From contig NZ_SMKW01000018.1 of NCBI RefSeq assembly GCF_004348985.1, forward strand, positions 1 to 64,000: DNA of 64,000 nt. The letters run 5' to 3'. Source of the stretch: Saccharopolyspora elongata. Lineage in GTDB: Bacteria > Actinomycetota > Actinomycetes > Mycobacteriales > Pseudonocardiaceae. Within the stretch, counting starts at the first letter, position 1. The number at the start of each line of letters is the position of its first letter. Below are positions 38,500 through 46,100 of this stretch, one piece after another. The notes under the pieces are model-generated. The model made no database searches and was not told the DNA's origin. It saw nothing but the letters and a program-made list of their open reading frames with translations. Position numbers and translations under genes: made by a program.

Positions 38500-39576
38500 T
38501 TACCCGGCCGAGTCGGCGAGGTACGGCAACCGCCTGGGCCCCGGACGGCTGACTCCCCGGTGATCACCCGGCGCGACCGCGCCGGGCTGGTCATTGGTGC
38601 CGACGAGTTCCCGCCCGAGCGGGGTGAGGCTGTGCAGGACCGCCTTGCCCAGCCGGGTCGAAGTGATCAGACCGGCCTCGCGCAGGATGGTGGTGTGCTG
38701 GCTGGCGGAAGCCAGCGACGCGTCGATCTGCCGGGCGAGACCGGAGGTCGAACTGGGCGTCTGCAACGCCAGCAGGACCTGCGCGCGCGTGTGCCCGAGC
38801 AGGGCGGCCAGCCGCTTCGACGCGTTCTCCCTGCCACCGCCGGGGCGCACGCCGTTCGTCGCCTTGTGAGCGGGGTAGACGAGCACGGGCGGGAGCCCCG
38901 GGTCGATGAAGGTGATCGGGTTGCCGAAGCAGAAGTACGACGGGATCAGCGTCAGGCCGCGGCCGTCGAGGTGCAGCGTCCGGTTCTCCGGGTAGTTCGT
39001 CTCCAGGACTGGCCAGCGCCATTTGATGGGGGCCGGGAGCGAGTTGAACAGCTTCTCGGCGCCCCCGGTCGTGAGGTGACGTGTCCGCAGCGCGTGGTCT
39101 TCGGTGACCTGGTGGTGGACCTTCGGCCAGTGCGGGCGGATGGCGGTGTTGAAATAGTCCCGGAGCGTGTCGCAGAGCTTGTTGAGCGCGGCCCGGTCGC
39201 CGTTGGACAGCTTGCGGATCCAAGGCGGCGCGCTCTGCCGCGCGAACGCCGCGGAAAGGTCGTTGCTGAGTCGGGTCTGCCCGGCGGACAGGATGCTTTC
39301 GAGGCCGGCCTCGAAGTCCGGCCCGGCGGTGACCGGGGTGAGGAAGTCCGGGAAGTTCCCCTTGACGGGAACCAGCGAGGACACGAGATGCATTCGGGTG
39401 GATAAGCCCGTGTCGCGTAACCTGTGTCGCGTCCAGCCCCGCCACGCGAGTTGCGTCGGCCAGGTGACGTGTCCGCGGAGGACGTGCAAGCTGAGCGCGA
39501 GTTCCCACATCGGATCGGGCTGTTCCGCCACGCGGGTGCGGAGGACATCTTTGGGGGTGAAATAGATTCTCAGCAT
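38500..39576 (-). CDS. ArsR-family winged-helix transcriptional regulator (DUF5937-like N-terminus)
   Basis: A 358-residue regulator transcribed against the biosynthetic genes. The N-terminal two thirds (starting MLRIYFTPKDVLRTRVAEQ, then WELALSLHVLR) match the pattern of actinobacterial ArsR-type proteins with a DUF5937 region. The C-terminal part, about residues 250-330, is a winged helix (RLAALLGHTRAQVLLAL, then SGLARQIDASLASASQHTTIL and a beta wing ending LHSLTPLGREL). GGAG lies 7 bases before the ATG on the minus strand. It has a long upstream region with inverted repeats and is the only regulator in the window, so it is the best local candidate for cluster control. Ligand and targets are unknown. 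It lacks the metal-binding Cys cluster of classical ArsR proteins. Confidence 0.85.
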   Translation of the reverse strand: MLRIYFTPKDVLRTRVAEQPDPMWELALSLHVLRGHVTWPTQLAWRGWTRHRLRDTGLSTRMHLVSSLVPVKGNFPDFLTPVTAGPDFEAGLESILSAGQTRLSNDLSAAFARQSAPPWIRKLSNGDRAALNKLCDTLRDYFNTAIRPHWPKVHHQVTEDHALRTRHLTTGGAEKLFNSLPAPIKWRWPVLETNYPENRTLHLDGRGLTLIPSYFCFGNPITFIDPGLPPVLVYPAHKATNGVRPGGGRENASKRLAALLGHTRAQVLLALQTPSSTSGLARQIDASLASASQHTTILREAGLITSTRLGKAVLHSLTPLGRELVGTNDQPGAVAPGDHRGVSRPGPRRLPYLADSAG

Positions 39577-39601
39577 AACGATACTCCAACATGGTGATCA
39601 A

Positions 39602-39613
39602 CTACCAAGGTAG
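39602..39613. promoter_or_regulatory. short inverted repeat upstream of the ArsR-type gene
   Basis: CTACC-AA-GGTAG, perfect 5-bp arms, 26 bases before the regulator start and so within its leader or promoter. ArsR-family proteins commonly bind inverted repeats at their own promoters, so this is a possible autoregulatory operator. It is short and could be chance. Confidence 0.3.
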
Positions 39614-39689
39614 ATCCATTCGTAGTAATGCGATTCCTTTCATTGATCAGGTCGCGGGAGTCCATTCGGCACAGTTCACGGCTTTGTTG

Positions 39690-39703
39690 ACTCCTGTAGG
39701 AGT
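39690..39703. promoter_or_regulatory. inverted repeat ACTCCT-GT-AGGAGT (possible operator)
   Basis: A perfect 6-bp-arm inverted repeat, overlapping a plus-strand TTGACT (39687-39692) that resembles a -35 box. It lies between the divergently oriented regulator and thioesterase genes, where an operator would be expected. No good -10 box was found at the right spacing, so promoter function is uncertain. Confidence 0.35.
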
Positions 39704-39896
39704 TTCGCGGTTTCGGGCGTGGAACGGTTGCCGGATTGTTGGGTCGCCTGGCGATGGGAATAAGTGTGAATGAAATTGGGAAGCGTCGTCGGCGTTTCTG
39801 TGATAAGGTGTGTCCCGCGGTGCTTCGGAATGGGGAAAGCAGTGGGGTAGTTGTATTGAAAAAGGAAATACCTGATCACCCTGCTGGCGGTTGAAT

Positions 39897-40130
39897 TCAG
39901 GCGGTGATTCCGCGCGGCGGCGGCGAGCCGCTCGCCGACCGGTCTACCACGGCCCACGCCCCGAACGTCTTCGGCCGCTCGCCGGCCGGGAAGACCTGCG
40001 CCAAGATCGCCAGGGTGGCGGGCATGACCAGCGCGGCGCTCGCCCTCATTACCCCGCGCATCGCCGCGGATGCCCCGCCGCCGAGGGTGTGGCCGGGCCG
40101 TTGCCACCCCGCTTCCAAAGTGGATGGCAC
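39897..40130 (-). pseudogene. remnant of an MFS (DHA2-type) drug-efflux gene
   Basis: On the minus strand, one frame encodes a stretch containing ASAALVMPATLAIL and VFPAGERPKTFGAW. This strongly resembles the conserved core of 14-helix MFS exporters (typically ALVMPATLAIL, then FP, ER, and a GxW segment). The similarity stops on both sides: downstream the frame becomes Pro/Arg/Ser-rich and ends at a stop codon, and upstream no start region or first membrane helices can be found. About 45 residues of family-like sequence survive, against some 480 in an intact transporter. I read it as a decayed self-resistance or export gene. It is short, so chance similarity cannot be excluded. Confidence 0.4.
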
Positions 40131-40233
40131 GTCGGCGACCCTGGACGCTCCGGCTGACGATCGATGCCGAATCCCGTTGTGGTCCTGGGGAAAACAGCCG
40201 TGCTCGCGCTGGTCGGCAGGTGCGCGGTGGAAC

Positions 40234-40287
40234 CTGTGGCAGCTTGTGGCCGCAAGCTTGTGCGGCGGATCGCGTTCCTCCTAGCGT
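40234..40287 (+). promoter_or_regulatory. promoter-like element for the thioesterase-CCR genes
   Basis: A 19-base box CTGTGGCAGCTTGTGGCCG (40234-40252), then TTGTGC (40258-40263), an 18-base spacer and TAGCGT (40282-40287), a plausible actinobacterial -35/-10 pair. The same box, TTGTGC, 18-base spacer and TAGCGT occur at 42868-42922 before PKS 1. In this copy the box also forms an inverted repeat AGCTTG...CAAGCT. The thioesterase ATG lies about 145 bases downstream. Confidence 0.5.
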
Positions 40288-40431
40288 CGAGATGTGCCAG
40301 CGCCGGCGTCGCCGTGCGAGTTGGCCGCACCCCGCCGAGATCAGCAGCCCCGCGAAGACGACCACGCCCGGCAGGTGGGTAGTCGCCGGGTCGAAGTCCG
40401 CCGTGATGGCCGAACTGGGAGGCACCAACGC

Positions 40432-41217
40432 ATGAGCACGGCCGTGACCGAAGGTGGCGAATGGATCCGGTGCTTCGACGCGGAATCCGGCGGTGCCACC
40501 AGGTTGATCTGCTTTCCGCACGCGGGCGGCTCGGCGTCGTTCTTCCGGCCCCTCTCGATGCGGTTGGCGCCGGAGGTCGACGTGCTGGCCATCCAGTACC
40601 CCGGGCGGCAGGACCGCTACCGAGAGCCGGTGATCACCGAGATCGGCGAGCTGGCCGATCGGATCGCGACCGAACTGGCGGCGCTGCCGGGCCCGCCGCC
40701 GGTCTACCTCGGCCACAGCATGGGCGCGGTGCTCGCCTTCGAGGTGGCGCAGCGCCTGGAAGCACGCGATCGCAACGGCCCACGGGCGTTGCTGCTCTCC
40801 GGACGGCGGGCGCCGTCGAAGAAGTACGTCGAGCGGAACGTGCACCTCAAACCCGACGACGACGTCATCGCGGAGCTGAAGTTGCTGAGCGGAACATCCC
40901 CGGACCTGCTGGGCGATGACGAGATGCTCCGCCTGGTGCTGCCCGCCATCCGCGGCGACTTCCAGGCGGTCGAGACCTACCTGGCCGATCCGGAGTCGGT
41001 GGTGGGGTGCCCGATCACGGCCCTCGTCGGCGACGCCGACCCGCTCACCACGGTCGACGAGGCGCGTGCCTGGGGCAGGCACACGAGCGCCGCGTTCGAG
41101 GCGAAGGTCTTCGCCGGCGGCCACTTCTACCTGGCAGAGCGCCAACCCGAGGTGATCGAGGAGATCAGGAAGCAACTACGACACCTGTCGGCCCCGGCCG
41201 ACGCGAGTGGCAATTGA
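40432..41217 (+). CDS. type II thioesterase
   Basis: A 261-residue alpha/beta hydrolase of the external (type II) thioesterase family, which removes stalled or wrong acyl groups from carrier proteins of NRPS and PKS lines. Visible motifs: FPHAGGSASFF near the N-terminus, GHSMG with the nucleophile Ser (about residue 99), an Asp in the VGDADP turn, and the catalytic His in GGHFYL. GGGAGG at 40417-40422 sits 9 bases before the ATG and decides the start; longer in-frame upstream sequence has no family similarity. The CCR gene starts 10 bases after its stop, so the two are probably co-transcribed. Confidence 0.93.
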   Translation: MSTAVTEGGEWIRCFDAESGGATRLICFPHAGGSASFFRPLSMRLAPEVDVLAIQYPGRQDRYREPVITEIGELADRIATELAALPGPPPVYLGHSMGAVLAFEVAQRLEARDRNGPRALLLSGRRAPSKKYVERNVHLKPDDDVIAELKLLSGTSPDLLGDDEMLRLVLPAIRGDFQAVETYLADPESVVGCPITALVGDADPLTTVDEARAWGRHTSAAFEAKVFAGGHFYLAERQPEVIEEIRKQLRHLSAPADASGN

Positions 41218-41227
41218 GGAGAAGGCC

Positions 41228-42493
41228 ATGACGAAGTCGCTCTACGAGATCGGCGAGGTGCCTCCGCTGGGCGAGGTCCCCGAGCGGATGTACGCGTCGG
41301 TGATCCGCCAGGACCGGTTCGGACCGCCGAAGCAGGCGTTCCAGATCGAGGTCGTCGACGTGCCACGGGTGGGCCCCGGCGAGGTCCTGGTGTACGTGAT
41401 GGCGGCCGGGATCAACTACAACAACGTGTGGGCGGCGCTGGGCATACCGTTGGACGTCATCGGCATGCGGCAGCGCCTCGGGCAGCCGGAGGACTTCCAC
41501 ATCGGCGGCACCGACGGCGCGGGTGTGGTGTGGGCGGTCGGCGAGGGCGTGCGGCACGTCAAGGTCGGCGACCACGTGGTGCTCTCCGGCGGGCAGTACG
41601 ACGAGAAGGACGAGGACATCCGGTTGGGCGCGGACGTGGCGACGTCCAACAGCGGTCGTGCGTGGGGGTACGAGACCAACTACGGTTCCTTCGCGCAGTT
41701 CTGCTTGGTCAACGACTACCAGTGCCACCCGAAGCCCAAGGACGTGTCGTGGGAGGAGTCCGCCAGCTTCATGCTCTGCGGCTCCACCGCCTACCGGCAG
41801 CTCTTCGGCTGGCACGGCAACACGGTGCAGCCCGGTGACCCGGTGCTGATCTGGGGCGGGGCCGGCGGCCTGGGCTCCATGGCCATCCAGCTGGTCAAGA
41901 TGGCCGGTGGGGTCCCGATCGCGGTCGTCTCCGACGAGGCCCGCGGCGAGTACTGCCTCGAGCTCGGCGCGAAGGGCGTCATCAACCGGCACGAGTTCGA
42001 CCACTGGGGCCGGTTGCCCGCGGTGGACGACGTCGAGGGCATGACCAAGTTCCTGCGGGGCGCGCGGGCCATGGGCAAGAAGATCTGGGAGATCCTCGGG
42101 GAGCGGAAGTCACCGCGGATCGTGTTCGAGCACAGCGGGCAGGACACCCTGCCCACCTCCATGTACCTGTGCGACAGCGGCGGCATGGTGGTGATCTGCG
42201 GCGGCACGACCGGCTACAACGGCGACATCGACCTCCGGCACCTGTGGATGCGCTCCAAGCGGCTGCAGGGTTCGCACGGCGCGAACGCCCGCCAGTTCCG
42301 CGACGTCGTCAGGCTGGTCGATGCGGGCCTGCTCAACCCGTGCCTGTCCACCTGCGAGACCTTCGAGGACATCGGCTCCCTCCACCAGTTGCTGTTCGAC
42401 AACGCGCACCCGATGGGAAACATGGCCGTGCTCATCAACGCCCTGGAGCGCGGCACGAACACGATCGACCTGCCGGCCGCGGACGCGGCCTGA
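41228..42493 (+). CDS. ccr: crotonyl-CoA carboxylase/reductase (CCR) family protein
   Basis: A 421-residue NADPH-dependent reductive carboxylase that turns 2-enoyl-CoAs into alkylmalonyl-CoAs (ethylmalonyl-CoA from crotonyl-CoA), which are PKS extender units. Family marks: the zinc-free medium-chain dehydrogenase fold, MAAGINYNNVWAALG, STAYRQL, the nucleotide-binding GGAGGLGSMAIQLV, IVFEHSGQDT, and LWMRSKRLQGSHGAN with the His expected at the CO2-binding site. Length is normal or slightly short for the family. GAGGAGAAGG precedes the ATG, which lies 10 bases after the thioesterase stop. Its presence next to a PKS with unusual AT motifs suggests one module takes ethylmalonyl-CoA or a longer homologue; the side-chain length cannot be read by eye. 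Confidence 0.93.
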   Translation: MTKSLYEIGEVPPLGEVPERMYASVIRQDRFGPPKQAFQIEVVDVPRVGPGEVLVYVMAAGINYNNVWAALGIPLDVIGMRQRLGQPEDFHIGGTDGAGVVWAVGEGVRHVKVGDHVVLSGGQYDEKDEDIRLGADVATSNSGRAWGYETNYGSFAQFCLVNDYQCHPKPKDVSWEESASFMLCGSTAYRQLFGWHGNTVQPGDPVLIWGGAGGLGSMAIQLVKMAGGVPIAVVSDEARGEYCLELGAKGVINRHEFDHWGRLPAVDDVEGMTKFLRGARAMGKKIWEILGERKSPRIVFEHSGQDTLPTSMYLCDSGGMVVICGGTTGYNGDIDLRHLWMRSKRLQGSHGANARQFRDVVRLVDAGLLNPCLSTCETFEDIGSLHQLLFDNAHPMGNMAVLINALERGTNTIDLPAADAA

Positions 42494-42508
42494 GCGCTGG
42501 GGCCGAGC

Positions 42509-42536
42509 GCGGGTGCACGCGCACCGGTGCGCCCGC
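42509..42536 (+). terminator. GC-rich hairpin after the CCR gene
   Basis: Near-perfect 10-bp arms (GCGGGTGCAC and GTGCGCCCGC, one G-T pair) with an 8-base loop, 15 bases after the CCR stop and followed closely by a second, T-tailed hairpin. No T-run follows this first one. Confidence 0.4.
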
Positions 42537-42560
42537 GTGATCCCGATTTCGTTGTGCAGC

Positions 42561-42585
42561 AATGAGGTTTTTCCAACCTCGTTTT
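42561..42585 (+). terminator. Rho-independent terminator of the thioesterase-CCR unit
   Basis: Stem AATGAGGTT with AACCTCGTT (nine pairs, one G-T), a five-base loop TTTCC, and the stem runs into a TTTT tail. This is a textbook small intrinsic terminator, unusual in such GC-rich DNA, 67 bases after the CCR stop. It implies that PKS 1 is transcribed from its own promoter. Confidence 0.6.
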
Positions 42586-43136
42586 GGGTGGCGGTGCGGG
42601 TGGCGGAACCTCAGAGGCTCCCTGGTCTGTGGGTGCCCTGATTTATGTATGTCCAATACACGGCGTCAGGGCCGTCCTCGCCCAGGAGTGCCCCAGGGGC
42701 ACGGGCGCAGTGAACCCGCGGCGGTGCGAGTGTCGTAGGTGGGTTATGCGCCTGCGGCGCATGCGACAGCCCATCGACGTGCGGCTTTGCGACCCGGGGC
42801 TGCGGGCCGACCAGGATGAAAAACGCTCAATGATTCTTCCGAACTGGAGGCGAGTCGTGCCGTCGCGCTGTGGCAGCTTGTGGCCGTCTTCCTTGTGCAC
42901 CGGATCGGGCCGGACGTAGCGTCCCGTTTCGCCGACCTCGGCAACTCGCACACGTTGGAGGAGGCGCGACCGCAGCGGCGAGGAAGTCGTGCGTTGCAGC
43001 GGAAATCCTCGCGTTCCCGGCCGGTTCTTCGTGGCACTTCCCCGAATTCGGGGTGAGCTCGCAGGAACTGGCGTGCCGGCGGTGCGCCCCCATGGATCCA
43101 CCGAACGTCCCCGAGCCCACTAGTGGAAGGTATCTG
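42586..43136 (+). promoter_or_regulatory. long leader region of the PKS operon
   Basis: No gene is supported in these 550 bases. Two compact inverted repeats are present: GTGCCCC-A-GGGGCAC at 42688-42702 and ATGCGCC-TGC-GGCGCAT at 42746-42762. The promoter-like element lies at 42868-42922. The rest up to the GTG start would be an untranslated leader of about 210 bases. The repeats could be operators or folded leader RNA. Confidence 0.4.
42868..42922 (+). promoter_or_regulatory. promoter-like element for the PKS genes
   Basis: Second copy of the element seen at 40234-40287: the identical 19-base box CTGTGGCAGCTTGTGGCCG (42868-42886), TTGTGC (42893-42898), an 18-base spacer and TAGCGT (42917-42922). 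The gap between box and TTGTGC is one base longer than in the other copy. It lies after the CCR terminator and before PKS 1, as expected for the promoter of the PKS operon. Confidence 0.5.
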
Positions 43137-46100
43137 GTGAACACTCAGTCGGCGGCCGTGGCCGAGTTGCGGGACCTGCTGGCCGGGGAGACCGGCGATC
43201 GCCAGGACAGGATTCTGCTGAACCTGGTGCGAGCGCAGGTCGTCTCCGTGCTAGGCGGCGGTCTGCCCTCGCGGATCGCCGAGAGCAAGCCCTTCCGGGA
43301 CATGGGGATCAAGCGGGAGGCGAGGGAGGAGCTGCGGCAGGAGCTTTCGCGGGCCACCGGAATCGCCCTGCCGCCGACCTTGCTCTTCGACCACCCCAAC
43401 CCGATGTCGGTCGCCCGCTACCTGCGCGAGCGCATCACCGGCCGGTCGGGAGCGGAGTCCTCCGCCACGGCGCACGCAGAGGTGCGGTTGGACGAGCCGA
43501 TCGCGATCGTGGGGATGGCGTGCCGGTACGGGGGTGGCGTGTCGTCGCCGGAGGACTTGTGGGAGTTGGTCGCCGGCGGCCGTGATGCGGTGGCGGGGTT
43601 TCCGGTGGATCGGGGTTGGGACCTGGAGGGTCTTTACGACCCGGACCCCGACCACGCAGGCAAGTCGTACACCCGCGCGGGGGTTTTCCTCGACGGCATA
43701 GCCGGATTCGACGCCGCGTTCTTCGGCATCTCGCCCCGGGAGGCCGCGGTGATGGATCCGCAGCAGCGGCTGCTCCTGGAGACGACCTGGGAGGCGCTGG
43801 AACGGGCCGGAATCGACCCGACGAGCCTCGGCGGAACCAGCACCGGCGTGTTCGTCGGCACCAACTACCAGGACTACCGGTACGCCTTCGACGAGATCCC
43901 GGCGAGCAGCGAAGGCTATGTGATCACCGGGAACGCGGCCAGCGTGAAGTCCGGCCGGTTGGCGTACGTGCTGGGGCTGCACGGGCCGGCCGTCACGGTC
44001 GACACGGCGTGCTCGTCGTCGTTGGTGGCGTTGCACCAGGCGTGCCAGGCGTTGCGGTTGGGCGAGTGCGACCTCGCGATCACCGGCGGCGCATCGGTGC
44101 TTTCGACGCCCGAGGGTTTCGTCGAGTTCTCCCGCAAGCGCGTCCTTTCCGTCGACGGCCGGTGCAAGGCGTTCGCGGAGTCGGCGGACGGCACGGGCTG
44201 GGGTGAGGGCGTCGGCGTGCTCTTGGTCGAGCGCTTGTCGGATGCGGTGCGGCATGGCCGGAAGGTGCTGGCGGTCGTCCGCGGCAGCGCGGTGAGCCAG
44301 AACGGTGCGTCGAATGGTTTGACGGCGCCGAACGGCCCGTCGCAGGAGCGCGTGATTCGGGCGGCGCTCGCAAGCGGGGGCCTGTCGACGTCGGATGTTG
44401 ATGCGGTGGAGGCGCACGGGACTGGAACTCGGCTGGGAGATCCGATCGAGGCGGGGGCGTTGCTGGCGACCTACGGCGAGGGCCGCTCGTCGGAGCGGCC
44501 TTTGTGGTTGGGGTCGGTGAAGTCGAACATCGCGCACACGCAGGCCGCTTCGGGTGTTGCCGGTGTGATCAAGATGGTCATGGCCATGGAGAACGGCTTG
44601 CTGCCGAAGACCTTGCACGTGGACGAACCATCGTCCCATGTGGACTGGTCCTCGGGTGCGTTGCGGTTGTTGGTGGCGGAGCGTCCGTGGCCGGAGACCG
44701 GCCGCCCTCGCCGCGCGGCGGTGTCATCGTTCGGAGTCAGCGGCACCAACAGCCACGTCATCTTGGAACAAGCCCCCGCCCAAGCCGAGGAGGCCGCCGG
44801 CGAGGCGCTCCCCGCGGTGCCGTGGGTGCTGTCCGGCCGGACCGAGGACGCACTGCGCCAGCAGGCGGCGCGGCTGCTGGCGCGGGTCGAGCGGGACCCG
44901 GAACTGGACCTGGCGGACCTGGGTGCCGCTCTGGTGCGGAACCGATCGACCTTCGAGCACCGGGCGGTCGTCGTCGGGACGGAACGCGCGGACCTGCTCG
45001 CCGGGCTGGCGGCGCTCGCCGATGGCGAGCCGGCGCCCCAGGTGGTCCGCGGCGTCGCCGGTGACATCGACACAGCGCCGGTGTTCGTGTTCCCCGGACA
45101 AGGGTCGCACTGGGTGGGGATGGGCCGGGAACTGCTCGATTCTTCGCCGGTGTTCGCGGAATGGATGGACAAGTGCGGCGCGGCGCTGCGGCCCTGGGTG
45201 GACTGGGACCTGACCGACGTGCTGGACGACCAGGAGGCGCTGGCGCGGGTCGACGTGGTCCAGCCGGTGCTGTGGTCGGTGATGGTGTCGCTGGCTCAGG
45301 TGTGGCGCTCGCACGGCGTCGAGCCGGGCGCGGTGGTCGGGCACTCGCAGGGCGAGGTAGCCGCCGCATGCGTGGCCGGTGCGCTTTCGCTGGAGGACGG
45401 CGCGCGCGTGGTGGCCTTGCGCAGCCAGGCGCTGGCGCGGCTCGCCGGGAAGGGCGGGATGGTGTCGGTGATGGCGCCGGCCGACCGGGTGCGCGACATG
45501 ATCGCCCGGTGGGGGGATCGCCTCGCCATAGCGGCGGTCAACGGCCCGGCGTCGGTCTCCGTCTCCGGCGACGACGGCGCGCTGACCGAGCTGGAGCGCG
45601 AGCTGTCCGCGCAGCGCGTGGTGCGCTGGCGCGTGCCCGGAGTCGACTTCACGGCCCATTCGCAGCACGTCGAGGCCCTGGCCGGAGAACTGGAACGCGC
45701 CCTGGCGCCGACGGAACCGACGCCCGCGCGAATCCCCTTCTTCTCCACGGTGGAAGTCGACTGGCTCGACGGCCCGGAGCTCGACGGCGGCTACTGGTAC
45801 CGGAACTTGCGTCGCCAGGTCCGGTTCGGCGATGCCGTCGAGGCGCTGGCCGAACGGGGGCATGCCGCATTCGTCGAGATCAGCCCGCACTCCGTGTTGA
45901 CGGCGGCGGTGGAGCAGACCCTCGACGGCATGGGCGATCAGCTCTTCGTCGCCGCCACCCTCCAGCGCGACAGGGGCGATCTGAGCCACCTGTACCGCTC
46001 CATGGCCGAAGCCTTCGTCGTCGGCATCCCGGTGGACTGGGAGCCACCGTTCGCGGGATCCGCCCGTCGCGACGTGGACCTACCGACGTACCCCTTCCAG

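Larger units (their letters stand above)
39577..40431. other. 855-bp non-coding region between regulator and thioesterase gene
   Basis: No intact gene is convincing here. The left part (39577-39840) is relatively A+T-rich and holds two short perfect inverted repeats. The middle (39897-40130) carries what looks like a broken MFS transporter on the minus strand. The right part has a promoter-like element (40234-40287) about 145 bases before the thioesterase start. It separates the NRPS block from the thioesterase, CCR and PKS block and may be an old fusion point between two gene sets. Confidence 0.6.

Noticed and set aside
39676-41175. Minus-strand open frame of about 500 codons crossing the thioesterase gene
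   Set aside because: Mostly antisense to the clear thioesterase CDS; the non-overlapping part is low-complexity. Only the small MFS-like stretch in another frame was kept.
42584-43136. Possible small genes on either strand before PKS 1
   Set aside because: Open frames here are Arg-rich, lack ribosome sites and domain similarity, and cross the promoter-like element and inverted repeats.
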